Assembly: GCF_000226115.1 (NCBI RefSeq)
Contig: NC_016458.1
Coordinates: 3,320,001 to 3,384,000, forward strand
Direction: 5' to 3'
DNA length: 64,000 nucleotides
DNA from: Thermothielavioides terrestris NRRL 8126
Lineage: Eukaryota > Ascomycota > Sordariomycetes > Sordariales > Chaetomiaceae
In this document: positions 46,292 through 58,246 of the stretch, piece by piece
How the letters are laid out: each line of letters opens with the position of its first letter
Numbering within the stretch: position 1 is the first letter of the stretch
The notes under the pieces: model-generated
The model's input: only the letters and a program-made list of their open reading frames with translations
What the model was told of the DNA's origin: nothing
Databases searched by the model: none
Translations under genes and position numbers: made by a program

Positions 46292-49200
46292 CTATCGTCG
46301 TCCGTCGACCACCTCAGCGGAGCTGCCTAGTAGGTCCACGTCGCGGTCGACTCGGCGGATGCTGCCCTGGTTGACGACCCCGTACTCTGCTGGCATTTCC
46401 TCAGTGCCGCTGTGGGAATCTTGCAGATCAACCTGGATGAAGTCATCCGTAAGCCCTGCCGAGGAGCCCGATAGCCGTTTCTGTGAAGGCGTCCGCTCAA
46501 ATGGCAACCTAGACGGTGCTGTCAGAGACGGAGCAGGGTTTGCCGCCTGCCCAGTCTCCGTTTGCGATTGCGATATTGACTCCCCTTTCTGGAAATTCAT
46601 CCATGAGTTTCGTTTGGAACTCTTCCTCGGCACCTCCGGAACGGGTAGGTCGTCTATCACACTCTGCTGCTGCTGCTGCTGCGTAGCTTCGGTTGTCCCC
46701 TTAGGGTCTTTTTCCGCGCTGATATCCGCCAACGCCGTTGAGGCCCGGGCAGCGCTTGCGATGCCAGTTCCATCCGCGTCGCCATCCCGGGATACCCTTC
46801 CGCTGTTTAGCGGCTCACGTTCCGGCGAACCTACGTGAGTTGTCGGGGCACCCTTCTGCCGCCGTCCTTCATCCTCGTCGTCAGACTCGATGGGCCCGTT
46901 CCGCAAGACACCCATGGCGACCGGTATTCCTTCCGGAGGAGCCTCGTCCTCGAAATCGCCGCCATTGGCACGCATGGCCGGCGGCATCCGTGAGCTTCTG
47001 ACAACTTCGAATCCCTTTGCTTTGTCCTTTCCCTTCTTCCCAAACATGCCTCGAAACCAGCCGGCGGCGGACGCCATTGGGCCAGTTGGATCAGCCGGGC
47101 CGGTCCCTAGCTTACGATTAGGCGCGCCTGAGTTTAATCTTTCGCCTCGGACCCCGTAATAGAAGTCTACCTCGCGCGTGGCGTAGTCAGCTCGCGGAGC
47201 GAAAGGAAGGGCGTAGGGCGCGGGCGTGACGTCCCGCGATATTTGCGCGCCAAGCTCGGCAGGATCCCCGAGCGTACCAGTTCCGACCTGGCTCAGGCGT
47301 TTCTGTGGGCCTTCGCCGGCCCGCCACGGCCCAGCCGTGTGGGGGGTGGCAGACGACGAACTCTCCAGAGTCCCCTGTCGTTGTCTCGGGGGACGATAAT
47401 ACGGGTCTGGCGTTTGCAAGCCGAAGGGACCTTGATAGCGCACTGCGTACTTGGGAGAGGGCAAATAGGAGAAGGTGCTAGCTTCGCCGGCGGTGGTCGG
47501 GGTGAAGGAGCCTGCGCCGCCGTCGAGGTTGCGCGCCGGGGTATCGAGGCTCAGGCTGTCCAGGACGGAGGAGCTTCTCTGGCGGCGATGCATCAGCATC
47601 CCGATGCTTCCCGCTGATTCGCTCCTCACCCGACCGCCGGGCATGATGTACCCAGTTTGAGAGACTTCGTCGGCATCCAGCATCGCCGAGCTTGACAGCT
47701 GGCTGTGCCTGGATGGGCCAGCATTTCGCCGAGACATGCGCCGCGACAACTGCCTCATTCCAAAGATCTTGGACAGGCCACCCCGCGACTGCCCGCGGAT
47801 ATCGTCGCCGCCGGCCCCGAGCATCCGGGCTAGTACCTCAACGATCGTCTGCACGGCGTTGAGGAGGAAGCCAAGGACGAGCACGCCCGCGTGTGTAACG
47901 AGGATGGCATAGCCAATCCAGCCCTTCGGCCCGTCGGTCACTCCAAGAGATGGAACGAAGGCGACCATGAGAAGCACCGTGATGAGGCGTACCGCGGAGA
48001 AGAGCGTGTGATAGGCGTTCATGGAGGTGGGAGAATGGAACGGGCGGAAGGCGTGGAGCGTCAGGATCTGGATCACCTCGCAAATCGCGAGCAGGACGAC
48101 CTGGGCAACACCGGCAGGCTGGACGGCGCCAATGGCGATGCCGCGAACAAACGTGAGAAGAACCGGAATCAAGGTGAAAGCAGCAGCCTCGTCGGAGTAC
48201 GTGTTGTACAGGGGACCATAGAGAAGCAGTGTCGGCAGGTCGTCGAACAAGAAGGCCCTCGGTTTCGTCGACGCGATCAAGTAAAGCAGCCAGATGGCGA
48301 AGCCGATGATAAGGATCAGCGTCACGACAGCCAAAGCGACGGCGTAAGCTGGTGAGCTGCTGGCGACGACCAACTGGAAAGTCGACAGAGCAACGATCGG
48401 GAGCAGGAAATAGTTGAAGACTATCCTGATGACGTTGCCGAGCGTGAAGGGAATGTTCTTGGCACGGAGGTCCTCCTCTGGTATCTTCTTCACGAAGCGG
48501 TAGAGCCACTGGGCGAGGAACCCTGTCTGGACAAGGACGATCATGCCGGCGATAATGGCCAGAAGCCAGACCATCATGCCGGCCCAGACGTCATCGACGT
48601 TGCCCATGCCGACCAGCTGGGCAAGCTGTTGAAGACCGTAGCTACCGTTGGTGACGTAGATGCCGTCCTGCACACTGATCCAGCCCGGTTCCTTGCTCAC
48701 AAAGCTTTGGTTGAACATCAGCGCAGCCCAGGACCCCTGGCTGACGATGGGTTGGTAAAAGCCCGGATAGCTGAGCGTCAGGCCGCCGGTAAGGACGATG
48801 AACTGGATGTACTGCAGACAATCGCCAAAACCGGGCGTGACAAGGCGAAGCAGGTCGGGGTCCCGGCCGTAGTTGGAGCTCCAGTGGAAGATATCGGCGG
48901 CCCCCCACGGGCTGAAGACTCCGGCAAAAACGGTGGCAGCGCCAACGAAGAGCAGCACGAGCAGCGGCAGGAACTTGAGGACCCACACCAGGTTTCCCAG
49001 GTCGGGCGTCACGGAAGCGGAGACGCACCCAATGTTGGTTCCTTGAGCGTCCCCGTAGATGATGATGAAGGTGGCCGTAAACGAGGTGAAGGCGTAGGTC
49101 GAATAGAAGTCGTTGCTCATGCTCACGGAAGGCAGGACATACGGGAGCAAACTGGGGCGCGGAGAAGGTCAGCGTCGGACCGTTCGAGCCTGGTCATCCG

Positions 49201-49930
49201 TCGGCATGCAAGCACCGAAGCTGCAGATGCCGGCCACCCTCTTCTCTCCTCCCCCCTCGAGCGCAAACTAGACTTACCTGGAGTTGGCCGGGACGAAAAC
49301 TGGCGCAAGAGGGCATGAGCCATTCACGAGCGACGTCTTGCAAAAGTTTGTATTCTGGCTCCATGGCTCGTAGGTGAGCACGTCAATCTTGCTATGGAGC
49401 GTCGTGAGCTTCGGGTTCGGCACGTCCGGCTGAGGCTCATCCAAGATCTTGCCGTCGGTTTTGTTCGGGTTCGTCCAATCCGGGCTCCCAGGCGGCGGCA
49501 GCGTAACGTTGGTGAAGGAGCCCGTCACATTTCCCCACATGGTCACACGGAGCGTGTGCTTAGGATTCACCGTGTCGAAGGCGGCGTCGACTAGCATGGG
49601 AACCCATTGCAGCGGCGTCGGCTCGTTGTTGACGTAGGAGTCGGACAGGCAGTTTTGGAATGACACAGCGGCGGCTGCTACAGGACGGAGGATTGCGCTC
49701 GACACGACGATCAGCAAGGTAAGCGCAGCGATGACCGGGGACGGAAACAGGTCAAGGCGGCGGCGTCTGCTTCCGTGGGCGTCGGCCAGCGAAGCTGGAT
49801 GGCAAGACATGGTGTCGCATCGCCGATGCCCACCGCGGTGGTTGCTACGGTGGGAGGTCCGGCATGGTTCGGGCTCGCGGGCGGGCTCGGATTCGGGGTA
49901 TGACGGGCCGGAAGCATCGACCACCGGCAT
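46292..49930 (-). CDS. FLC/TRP-like multi-pass membrane protein
   Basis: Two minus-strand exons, 49930-49278 and 49151-46292, with a 126-nt intron, give 1170 aa. After a basic segment (HGSRRRRLDLF) comes a signal/anchor helix (PVIAALTLLIVVSSAI) and a lumenal ML-like domain with Cys residues and N-glycosylation sequons (NVTGSFTNVT, NQSF, NGSY). About nine hydrophobic helices follow (for example VWVLKFLPLLVLLFVGAA, MMVWLLAIIAGMIVLV, ALAVVTLILIIGFAIWLLYL), with the family motif STKPRAFLFDDLPTLLLYGP. The last 450 residues are a disordered Ser/Pro/Arg-rich cytosolic tail with several Arg-rich patches. This is the layout of fungal Flc1-3/spray proteins (TRP_N plus TRP domains), implicated in FAD and calcium homeostasis. 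Starting at the second Met (49810) gives 1130 aa and a more ordinary signal peptide. Confidence 0.88.
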
Positions 49931-51320
49931 GGTTGAGTCGAGGCCGGAGGTGCCAAGGACGACGGCGGCCAGCTGACTCGAGTCTACCTAAGCAGGCCCT
50001 TGGGTAGGCACCTCTAAGGTGGTAGGTAGGCGGGCGCGAAACAAGCGGCAGCGAGGCAACAGCACAAGCGGCAGCGCCTACTTGCTGAGCATCTTGGACA
50101 AAGCTCTCTCAGCAGAGCGACTTTTCCCGCAAAGTCGGCTGGCTTCCTGGAGAGAAGAGCGCAATGCCCTGGCGGTCGCAGGACGGGAGCGAGGATGCGT
50201 GCGTTCCGCCCGTTCGGTGGCCTCGATCTCGTAAACCGAAAAAGATCCCGGGAGGATCGCGATGGAGAAGGGCGGTGACAGTGGAGCAGATGCAGGCCTA
50301 CTCAGCCCGGCCCGGCAGCTCTTCAGCCCGCTCCTGCTCCTTGCTGGTCAGCAAGCGGCCCACTCAAGTTTGACACATCAGGTGCGGATACGTGGTGCTG
50401 ATTGGCTGAATGGGGGCGTTCACCAACTTGTGGGGACCTCAACCACGAGCAGTCATGACGTTTGACTCGCTTCGTTCGGTCGAGTTCCAAGCATTGATGA
50501 GCTGTTTCCACCCACCTGCTTGATCCAACACGAGCGCCCAGGCAACACAAGCCACCAGCGTGTTCGGTGTTCTGCGTTCTGTTGCACCGTGTTGCCGTAC
50601 AAACTATACCCGGAATAATCATCGCATGTTATACTCTCTCGCCAAGAAAACGCTGTGATCTTGCTGCGCCTCCCTGCCTGTTCCCAAGCGAGACGGCCGT
50701 CTCTTACACCTGCGTAAGGGCAGTACTGCCGACGTTCAAAGCTACCTGTTGGCAAGTTCGGCAGCGGCCACTAACAATGCATGACACGAGTGACAATGAC
50801 GGCCTTCAGCCCAGGCCATCATCCACCAGCCTGCATTAACGGCTCGACATCCCCCTCACATATTGGACTCTCGGGAATCCCGCAGGAAGTACGGAATAAG
50901 GTTGCAACGCCGAACCTTCCCATCATTCCACTCTATACCCTCCAAAGACGTACCATTCATACGAAGCCCAAATTCATGTAGCAAGTTGATTCATGCAGCA
51001 AGTTGGAATTCCAGACGTTGTTGGATATGCTCGCTTTGCCGCCTCTTTGGCGTTGTTTCCTCCACCCTTGCCAACAGCACCTTGGTTGCGACCTGCCCGT
51101 GTTAGTCGGGCCAAGTGGTGCGTAAGATGTCTGTAGCTTAACTGCCAGTGAAAACAGCAACTTCCGCGGACCAACCGTTGATCAGCTCGGTGAGTGTATG
51201 AGTGCGCAACGGTTCGCTGCGTAACGGTTCGCGCAGCGTCTGCACAAGACAAAGAGAGGCAGCAGTTGGCAGCACACGAAACATCGCCCGCCGTTCACCC
51301 CTGCCTGCTGTGTGGTTGGC
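49931..51320. promoter_or_regulatory. Intergenic region between the FLC-like gene and mlh2
   Basis: 1.39 kb. The left end should be the promoter of the minus-strand FLC-like gene. CTACCTA/GGTAGGTAGG motifs lie at 49983-49990 and 50021-50030. The right end is the 3' flank of mlh2. No gene is recognised. Confidence 0.45.
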
Positions 51321-53834
51321 TCAAGCCTTCGCTGTCAGTCGGCCGGTGATCTGCGCTAGGAGAGGTTCAAGCAGCGTGGCTGTGTCCTCGGGCTCCTTTC
51401 CGTCTTCAAAAGCCCCCATCAACTGCCCGTCAAATAACCATTTGTCGTGTTTGGCTGCTTCAACAAGCAGCCGTGCGAGCTGACATGCGTCTATCGTCAC
51501 TGTGAACGACAGACCGCACGTTCGGGAATCATTTGGGATTGTCTCGAGGGGTAATTGTTCCGTCTTCATTCCCATGGGCTTTTTCCGTGTGTTGGATGTC
51601 ATGGGACCTTCTGGTTCAATGGGACGCACACCGGGATCAGTCGGCTGCGGCCTTTCTCCACCCGAACCGAGCCGCCGGCGAACTGGTGTCAGTATTCCAA
51701 TACCAGCTGCGCTGGGTGATGGAAATGGTCGAGACAGCGATGCCTGCGAGATCGGTCTTCCCCGCCTGGGCTCTGTTTCCGCAGGATACGCACTCCTGGA
51801 CCTCGCCGGTTCCAGGCCCAGTGGACTCGTCCATGCCGAGTTCTTTTTGTGTCGCTGCGAACTCGAGGGCTCGGAGAGCTGATGGTCACCGTCCAGTTCT
51901 ATCCGCTTATGGTGCCGTTGCCGTCTGTTGTTCCTGTCGAATGAGATCTGGGACTGGGCCAGGCGGTTTAATCCTGCCCTGTGGCGTCGGCGGAGGCGTT
52001 CCGTTGGACTTGGTTCATCGAAGACGGAATCGTGAGGAGAAGACGTCGGTGGACTTTGCAACCCGCGGCTGCGGCAAGGCCTGTCGTGGTCGCCCGACGA
52101 CCAGGTGGACTTGGCAGCTGCTCCCAGGTTCACTTGGGGGCTGATGTCCTGGGGTGGCGTGGCTTGCAGCTGGGGTTTGTTATCTCTAGTGTGGCGATTG
52201 GGTGGCTCCAATGGGCGTTTGTCGCTGGCTGTACTGCCCTCACTCTCCGAAGGCCGCAGATGAACCTCCTGATGAATCTTCTGCCCGGGCCCGTCGGCCA
52301 GCGGCTTGTCCCGACGGTTCGTCCCAACCAGTTTGGCAATAGACCAGGGGTTCATGGCTTCTTTGGAGAGCTGCCCGTTGCCTTTTCCGCCTACGTCGTC
52401 ATCGAGGAGAGCAGCCGGATCTTGGTCGCTTTTCAGTTGTATTTGCCGTGAAAGGTCATCACAGCTCACGCCATCGTCATGATCGTCAAGGTCATCCAGA
52501 GCGGAGGCCATGTCAACTTTCCACGGTGAAGCGGTATCCTTGAATTCTCAGCGAAGCCCAGTAGTTATCGACATGAATTGGCTTACCTGTGGAGCCAAAT
52601 CTTGGCCAGACGCTCCGAAGGGTACGATACAACGCGCTTCACCTGCTACCCCCGGCGGGGAGCTCTCGGAGGAGTCAATACCCTCAGAGGAGTCAATACC
52701 CTCAGAGGAGTCAATACCCTCAGAGGCGGGATACACAGAGGAGAGGAAAGATTCAAACAGGTCCAGGAGATGTCGTTCTTCCCTGAAGAGAACATCCTCC
52801 TTTGAAGGCTCAATGTTGACGTCGTAGCTGCCTGGCGGACATCGAATGTTCAGTGCGATGAAAGGGTCATGGAGTATGTCGCCTGAGTGAGATTGGGCGA
52901 AGTAGTTACCCAGCCGTCTCCTGAAGATGGAGGAGAGTTTCCTGGCCGTCCCTCGTGCTGGTGAAATCGGTCGACCGTCCACGGAGAGAAAGCATCCTTT
53001 GTTGATCTTCCGGGGGTCGGCTTTGAGGCTCGGTAGGAGTGATTCAAAGACCAGTCGCCCTTCTTCCTCGGACGGCAAGCCAGGATCCCCCTGTACGCTC
53101 CTGGTTTCGGCTTCTGCTCGCGGTCCTTCGCTGGGAAAAATATGGAAGGAGCACTGGGACACGAGTTCAATGCCGAAGAGCTGCATGGCTGCATCTCTGA
53201 CGCCGGCATTCAGCGGCGGGGCGTAAGACCACGAGAGATTGGGCTTCTTCAGGACACTGAATCGCAGCTTGATTGAGGGTCTTGCCAGCGCGTACGACCG
53301 CAGAAGGTCCTTCATTTTGTCGAGACTCTTTGGTGCTTCCTTGACGGCCACTTGTAGCCTAACAGGAAGAGAAGAGAATAAACTGCTCACGCAGACAGTG
53401 GTGCCGACCGGCGCGCCAACATGCCGTTGTGTGCCGATGCCCCCTCCCTCGGCAAGAGAGACGGCTGTTCCGACAGGTTCGGATGTCGCCCTGGTCGTCA
53501 GAGAAACATGTGCAAGAGCGTTGGCACTCGCCAGCGCAGCACCGCGGAATCCCAGGGTGCTCCCTCCGAGTGTGCCCAGCTCTTCGAATGACCTGAGCTT
53601 GCTGGTGTGGCCCGGTCGGCCAAGATGATGCAGGTCAGAAACACGAATACCATGGCCGTTATCCCTGACCTCAATTTTGTCAACTGTATTTGGAGAGACA
53701 AGAGCTTCAATAGAAGTGGCGCCAGAGTCGATGGCGTTGTCCAGCAGCTCTTTGAGGAGGAGCACAGGGCTATTGATGATAGGCGCAGAACCCAGTCGAC
53801 GAATGGTGCCCTCGGGAAGGGCTGTAATCGACAT
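51321..53834 (-). CDS. mlh2: MutL homologue, Mlh2/PMS1-like
   Basis: Exons 53834-52587 and 52538-51321 (minus strand) joined over a 48-nt intron give 821 aa; the joint reads DLAPQ then DTASPWKVDMASALDD. The N-terminal GHKL ATPase has all motifs: LLKELLDNAIDSGA, VRDNGHGI, GGSTLGFRGAALAS and GAPVGTTV. The transducer domain ends at SYDVNIEPSKEDVLF. The linker carries three perfect EGIDSS repeats. The C-terminal half is disordered, then ends in a short conserved-looking block (TCGLSFTVTIDACQLARLLV). I see neither the endonuclease DQHAx2Ex4E motif of PMS1/MLH3 nor the FERC end of MLH1, which points to Mlh2, an accessory partner of MLH1. The start is the ATG giving MSITALPEGTIRRL; the frame stays open upstream. 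Confidence 0.82.
52669..52722. repeat. 18-bp tandem repeat, three perfect copies, inside mlh2
   Basis: The unit gaggagtcaataccctca occurs three times without a mismatch. On the minus strand it encodes EGIDSS in the linker after the ATPase domain. Confidence 0.95.
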
Positions 53835-54458
53835 CCTGGCCCGGAGTAGCAATGGCTCGTAATGATAGTGAGGATGAGCAGTATAGACGGTGGAAGGAAA
53901 GTGAAAACCGTGACAGTGTGAGAGGGTGAATATGGTGTTGATGAGCGTAGATTGCTGATTACCCAACGTCCGAAGGACTAAGGACGTAAAGACGTATTCC
54001 GTACAACAGTCCCATCGACATGCAGAGTGGACCGCTTGATGGATTCCTCAAAAAAGAGGCAAATTGGCCCTCCAAGTTCCGGCCCAGGCTTCCTCGTCTC
54101 TTGAGTCACAAAAGGGTGAGGATCTTGGAAGGAGCGGAACTGAGGAAGGTGCTATTGCCGTTCAGGGGCTGGCTGCACGCTGTAAATAATGTGCTGAGTC
54201 AGCAGCCTCCAGCAGCGACAGCGTCGGGTTGCATGGCGGGGCAAGTTCAGTGCTGCGGGGCACAGTTCCAGGTTGCACAGCGTGGGTGCCCCTCCACGCG
54301 CTAACTTCCCGCGATGCAGGGACATTGCTGGAGCCAGGTCCCTTGCTCCCGAAGCCCATCAGCGTCACGATCGACGGGATTCGTCTGCCGAGCCCAGCCG
54401 TCCTAGAAGACTCCCAAACCGAGCAGCATACCATTTCTCCTTTGCGCTTTCGAAGAAG
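53835..54458. promoter_or_regulatory. Divergent promoter mlh2-rib4
   Basis: 624 bp between divergent start codons, with no gene seen. It should include both promoters and leaders. Confidence 0.5.
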
Positions 54459-55149
<691 letters not shown>

Positions 55150-55496
55150 GATTAGAGTCGGGCTTGCGGGGAGCGGCGGATATGCGTAATGCGGTGGGCG
55201 CTCTCGGAGCGTCTTTTTTGTATACCATCGTATTACCAGATTAGCGTGGCTGAGTGCTATGTCTATCCATGCGTACCCTTCGCAATATTCACCAGAAACA
55301 GAGATCCATGCCAGCTTCCTCCGCGAACTTCCTCCCCCATACGCGCGCTACTGCTCCTCCAACAAGCTCAAGGAACATACACAGCCCGACGGCAACGCCA
55401 CCGGCTTGAATCCAAAAAATGGCATTACCCAAGTCCGTTCGGTTCTGTCGCCCAACTCCAACTCTGCGTTCTACATTTCGCGACTTGACGATGTTA
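55150..55496. other. Convergent region rib4 / disordered-protein gene
   Basis: 347 bp between convergent stop codons. It holds only 3' flanks. Confidence 0.5.
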
Positions 55497-58246
55497 TCAG
55501 TTGATGAGGGCGCCAATGTCGTCGCCGATCGACTTCTTCGCTCTCCACAGCGACTTCTTCTTCTCGCGTTTTGCCCTCATAGCCGCCCACCCTTCTTCGT
55601 CATCCTCGTCCGAGGCGCCGCCGGACGTCGTCACCGAGATGCTGGGCTGCTGGATTGCTCCAGACATGGTCGACGATGTTCGCAAATGTCCCGGACCGGC
55701 GGGAATCGGTGGCGGCGCGTGCGACACGGGACGGTAGCGGCCCGGGAGACCAATGTTGCTCCGCTCCGACGGCGCAATGGACGGGGCATAACCGCCGCCA
55801 TGGTTGCGAAGCGAAGGTGCGAATCCGGCCGGTTGCGCCGGCTGGATCCAAGACGCCGAGCTAGGCTGGACCATGCTCATGGTGCGCATCTGCGTCTCGC
55901 CCCGGCCGTACGGCAGATCGAGCACGGAATCGTTGCCAAGAAAGGAGTGCCGCACCTCAGAGCCCCTTAGACCGGGCATACCCGCCCCCGGAGCCAGCCC
56001 GCCAGCCATGGCCGAAGGATTACCTTTCTGACCCGCCATCATGTGCATGAACTGCATCTGCATCTGCATGAACTGCTGCATCTGCTGCGTCATCTGGATC
56101 TGCGCTTGGTCACCAGGCGACAACGCCGGCTGGGACGGTTGGGCTTGGTACATCAAATGCGAAGGAATTCCTGCGACCGAATCGAATGGAGGCGTTCCGG
56201 GCAACGAGCTCGGGCCTTCCAGGTGCGGGCTGCCTCTCCTCATGGCGCGGTTACGCTCCTCGTGGGCGATGACACCGATCAGGCCGCCTGGTGGGACCGG
56301 CGAGGGAGATTGCGCGGGAGCGGGGGCGCCGCCGCCAAGGGAGAAGCTCTCTCGGACGGGGTTGCGGACGAGCCCGGCACCGAGGAACGGGTCTTTAGGG
56401 AGGTTCCTCGCGAAGGCAGGAAGTCGCGCGTTACTCACATCTCCCATCATCGAGCCTGGCCGCTGATAGCTCGGTTGCTGCGAGGCGCGTAAGTTAGGGT
56501 TCGACCCCATCGTGCTTAAACGGTTCGGCGGGCGGGTCTTGTTCGGGAAGCCGTGAGCCGCGAGAATAGCCAACGGGATATCCTCATCTTCATCGGAATT
56601 CTCCGACGTGTTGGCTGTCCCCTCAGTATGGGCGACATTTGGCAGGTTCGGGGTGCTAAGGGAGATCTGCAGACTCGGTCTGGACGACGGTGCGCTGCCG
56701 GATTCCCCGGTAACCTTCATCATCTGTTGCCGGTACACAGCCATGTGGGCCTCTTGCTTGCGTCTTTGCTTAGCCTGTTGCCTGGCTCTCTCGGTATCAT
56801 CCTCGTCGTCCTCATAGTTGTCGTCCTCGTCCTCCTCTCCATTCGTCCTGCGACCAGGCATAGTGATCTCGCGCTCTCGGTCTTGACGCTCCTTGTCCTT
56901 CCGGTACTGCTCGAATTCGGCAGGGGTCATGACCTTGTGGGCGCTGGGAGGGCCGCTGTGCTGTCGAACGGCGGAGTGCGAAGTATACTTGGCCGAGGAC
57001 ACGCGACTGGAGTCGAAGAGGCTGTCATCGTCCCCGTCCGCGCCGTTCGCATTCCTCCGGTATCTGGAAACCGACGGAGAGCTCGCCGACGTAGGGGCGT
57101 CGACACCGTTCATAAACCTGGTCACGGTGGACAAAGAGTCCTTGAGCAGTCTCGCCTCCTCGTCCTCTCCGTCCTCTTGTTCACTATTTCCTCTCGGGGG
57201 TGCGAGCAAGGGCCTCCTTGATCCCACTTCCGGCGATGTTCCGGGCCTCTGTTGTTCGTCGTCTAGAGGCAGCGCGGGACGCGGAGCAGGCGGAGACGCG
57301 GTTTCCGTAACGGTAGGCGAAAGCGAGGGGCTGGTTGATGCGATAAGCTGGTCGTTGGAATGCTGACTGCCCCACGAGTGCGGACGAGGCTCAACCTTCG
57401 CGGTCTCGTCGGTTTGAATCGGAGCTGGCTGGATGGGTCGCGCTCCGGTAAGAGAGCGCGGGGCCGGAACCTGCCCGTTGTAATGATCGTTTCTCAAGGT
57501 TGCCACGCTCGCCCGCTTGTCGTTTCCAAGTAGCATCTTGCCAAAATCTCCGCCCAAATCCAAGTCGAAGTCGCTGTCAACCCTGGGAGGCGTTACTGTG
57601 GTCGAGGTTGAGGAGGTAGGTGCTCTGGGCCGTCCACCAGCAGGGGTCTGCACCCCTGTGACGGGCGGTGTCGGCGGTGGTGACTCGGCTATTGTGGGAG
57701 CCGAAGGCAAATGCTTCTTTTGGCCACCAAACGAGAACGTACGCCCGGCAGATCTCAGGAAACCGGCCGACGAAGATTTCGGAATGGGGGGCACCGGAAT
57801 GTCCGATGACGGCTTCCTCTGCGCGCCGCGCCATTCGTCGACTCCGCCCGTGTCGGCAGAGGACGGAGCAGTCGACGCATAGCTGTGGTGGGACGAATTA
57901 TCCGTCTTGGTCGTGGTCGTGTTCGAAGAGCCGCTCCCGCTACAAGCCGTCGGTTAGGCAACACGACTCCCAAAGAGAAACCCAGCACCAGCGCCCGGAA
58001 GCAGAGCTCAACGTACCGATTAGACTTAAGGTCAGCAAAGATGTTGTCATCAACTGTCACGTCGGAGCCGGTCGACTTGTGTAGAGAATGGGTCGCTGCC
58101 GTCAATTTCGCGCCGCCATCGAACGGCTTGCTCCCGATCACCTCGGAGCGCTCCAGGACGCGGAAAGACGAGCCCGTCGCGGCGGCATGCTCCAAGCTGT
58201 CAGCGGTCGACTTCCGCCTGCCAAAGGTAACCGAAAACCTCGGCAT
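55497..58246 (-). CDS. Large disordered fungal protein with charged C-terminal motif
   Basis: Exons 58246-58017 and 57939-55497 (minus strand) joined over a 77-nt intron (gtacgt donor, ctaac branch site, ttgtag acceptor) give 890 aa. The N-terminus starts MPRFSVTFGRRKSTADSLEH and is probably the most conserved part, along with VTVDDNIFADLKSNR. Then come Ser/Pro/Thr-rich disorder, SAGFLRSAGRTFSFGGQ, an acidic/basic coiled-coil region (AEFEQYRKDKERQDRERE, then acidic EEDEDDNYEDDEDD, then ARQQAKQRRKQEA), EDIPLAILAAHGFPNK, and a Met/Gln-rich segment (QMTQQMQQFMQMQMQFMHMM). It ends EEGWAAMRAKREKKKSLWRA then SIGDDIGALIN. It contains no enzyme domain, signal peptide or membrane helix. I cannot name the function; short conserved blocks suggest a cytoplasmic scaffold. 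Confidence 0.75.
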
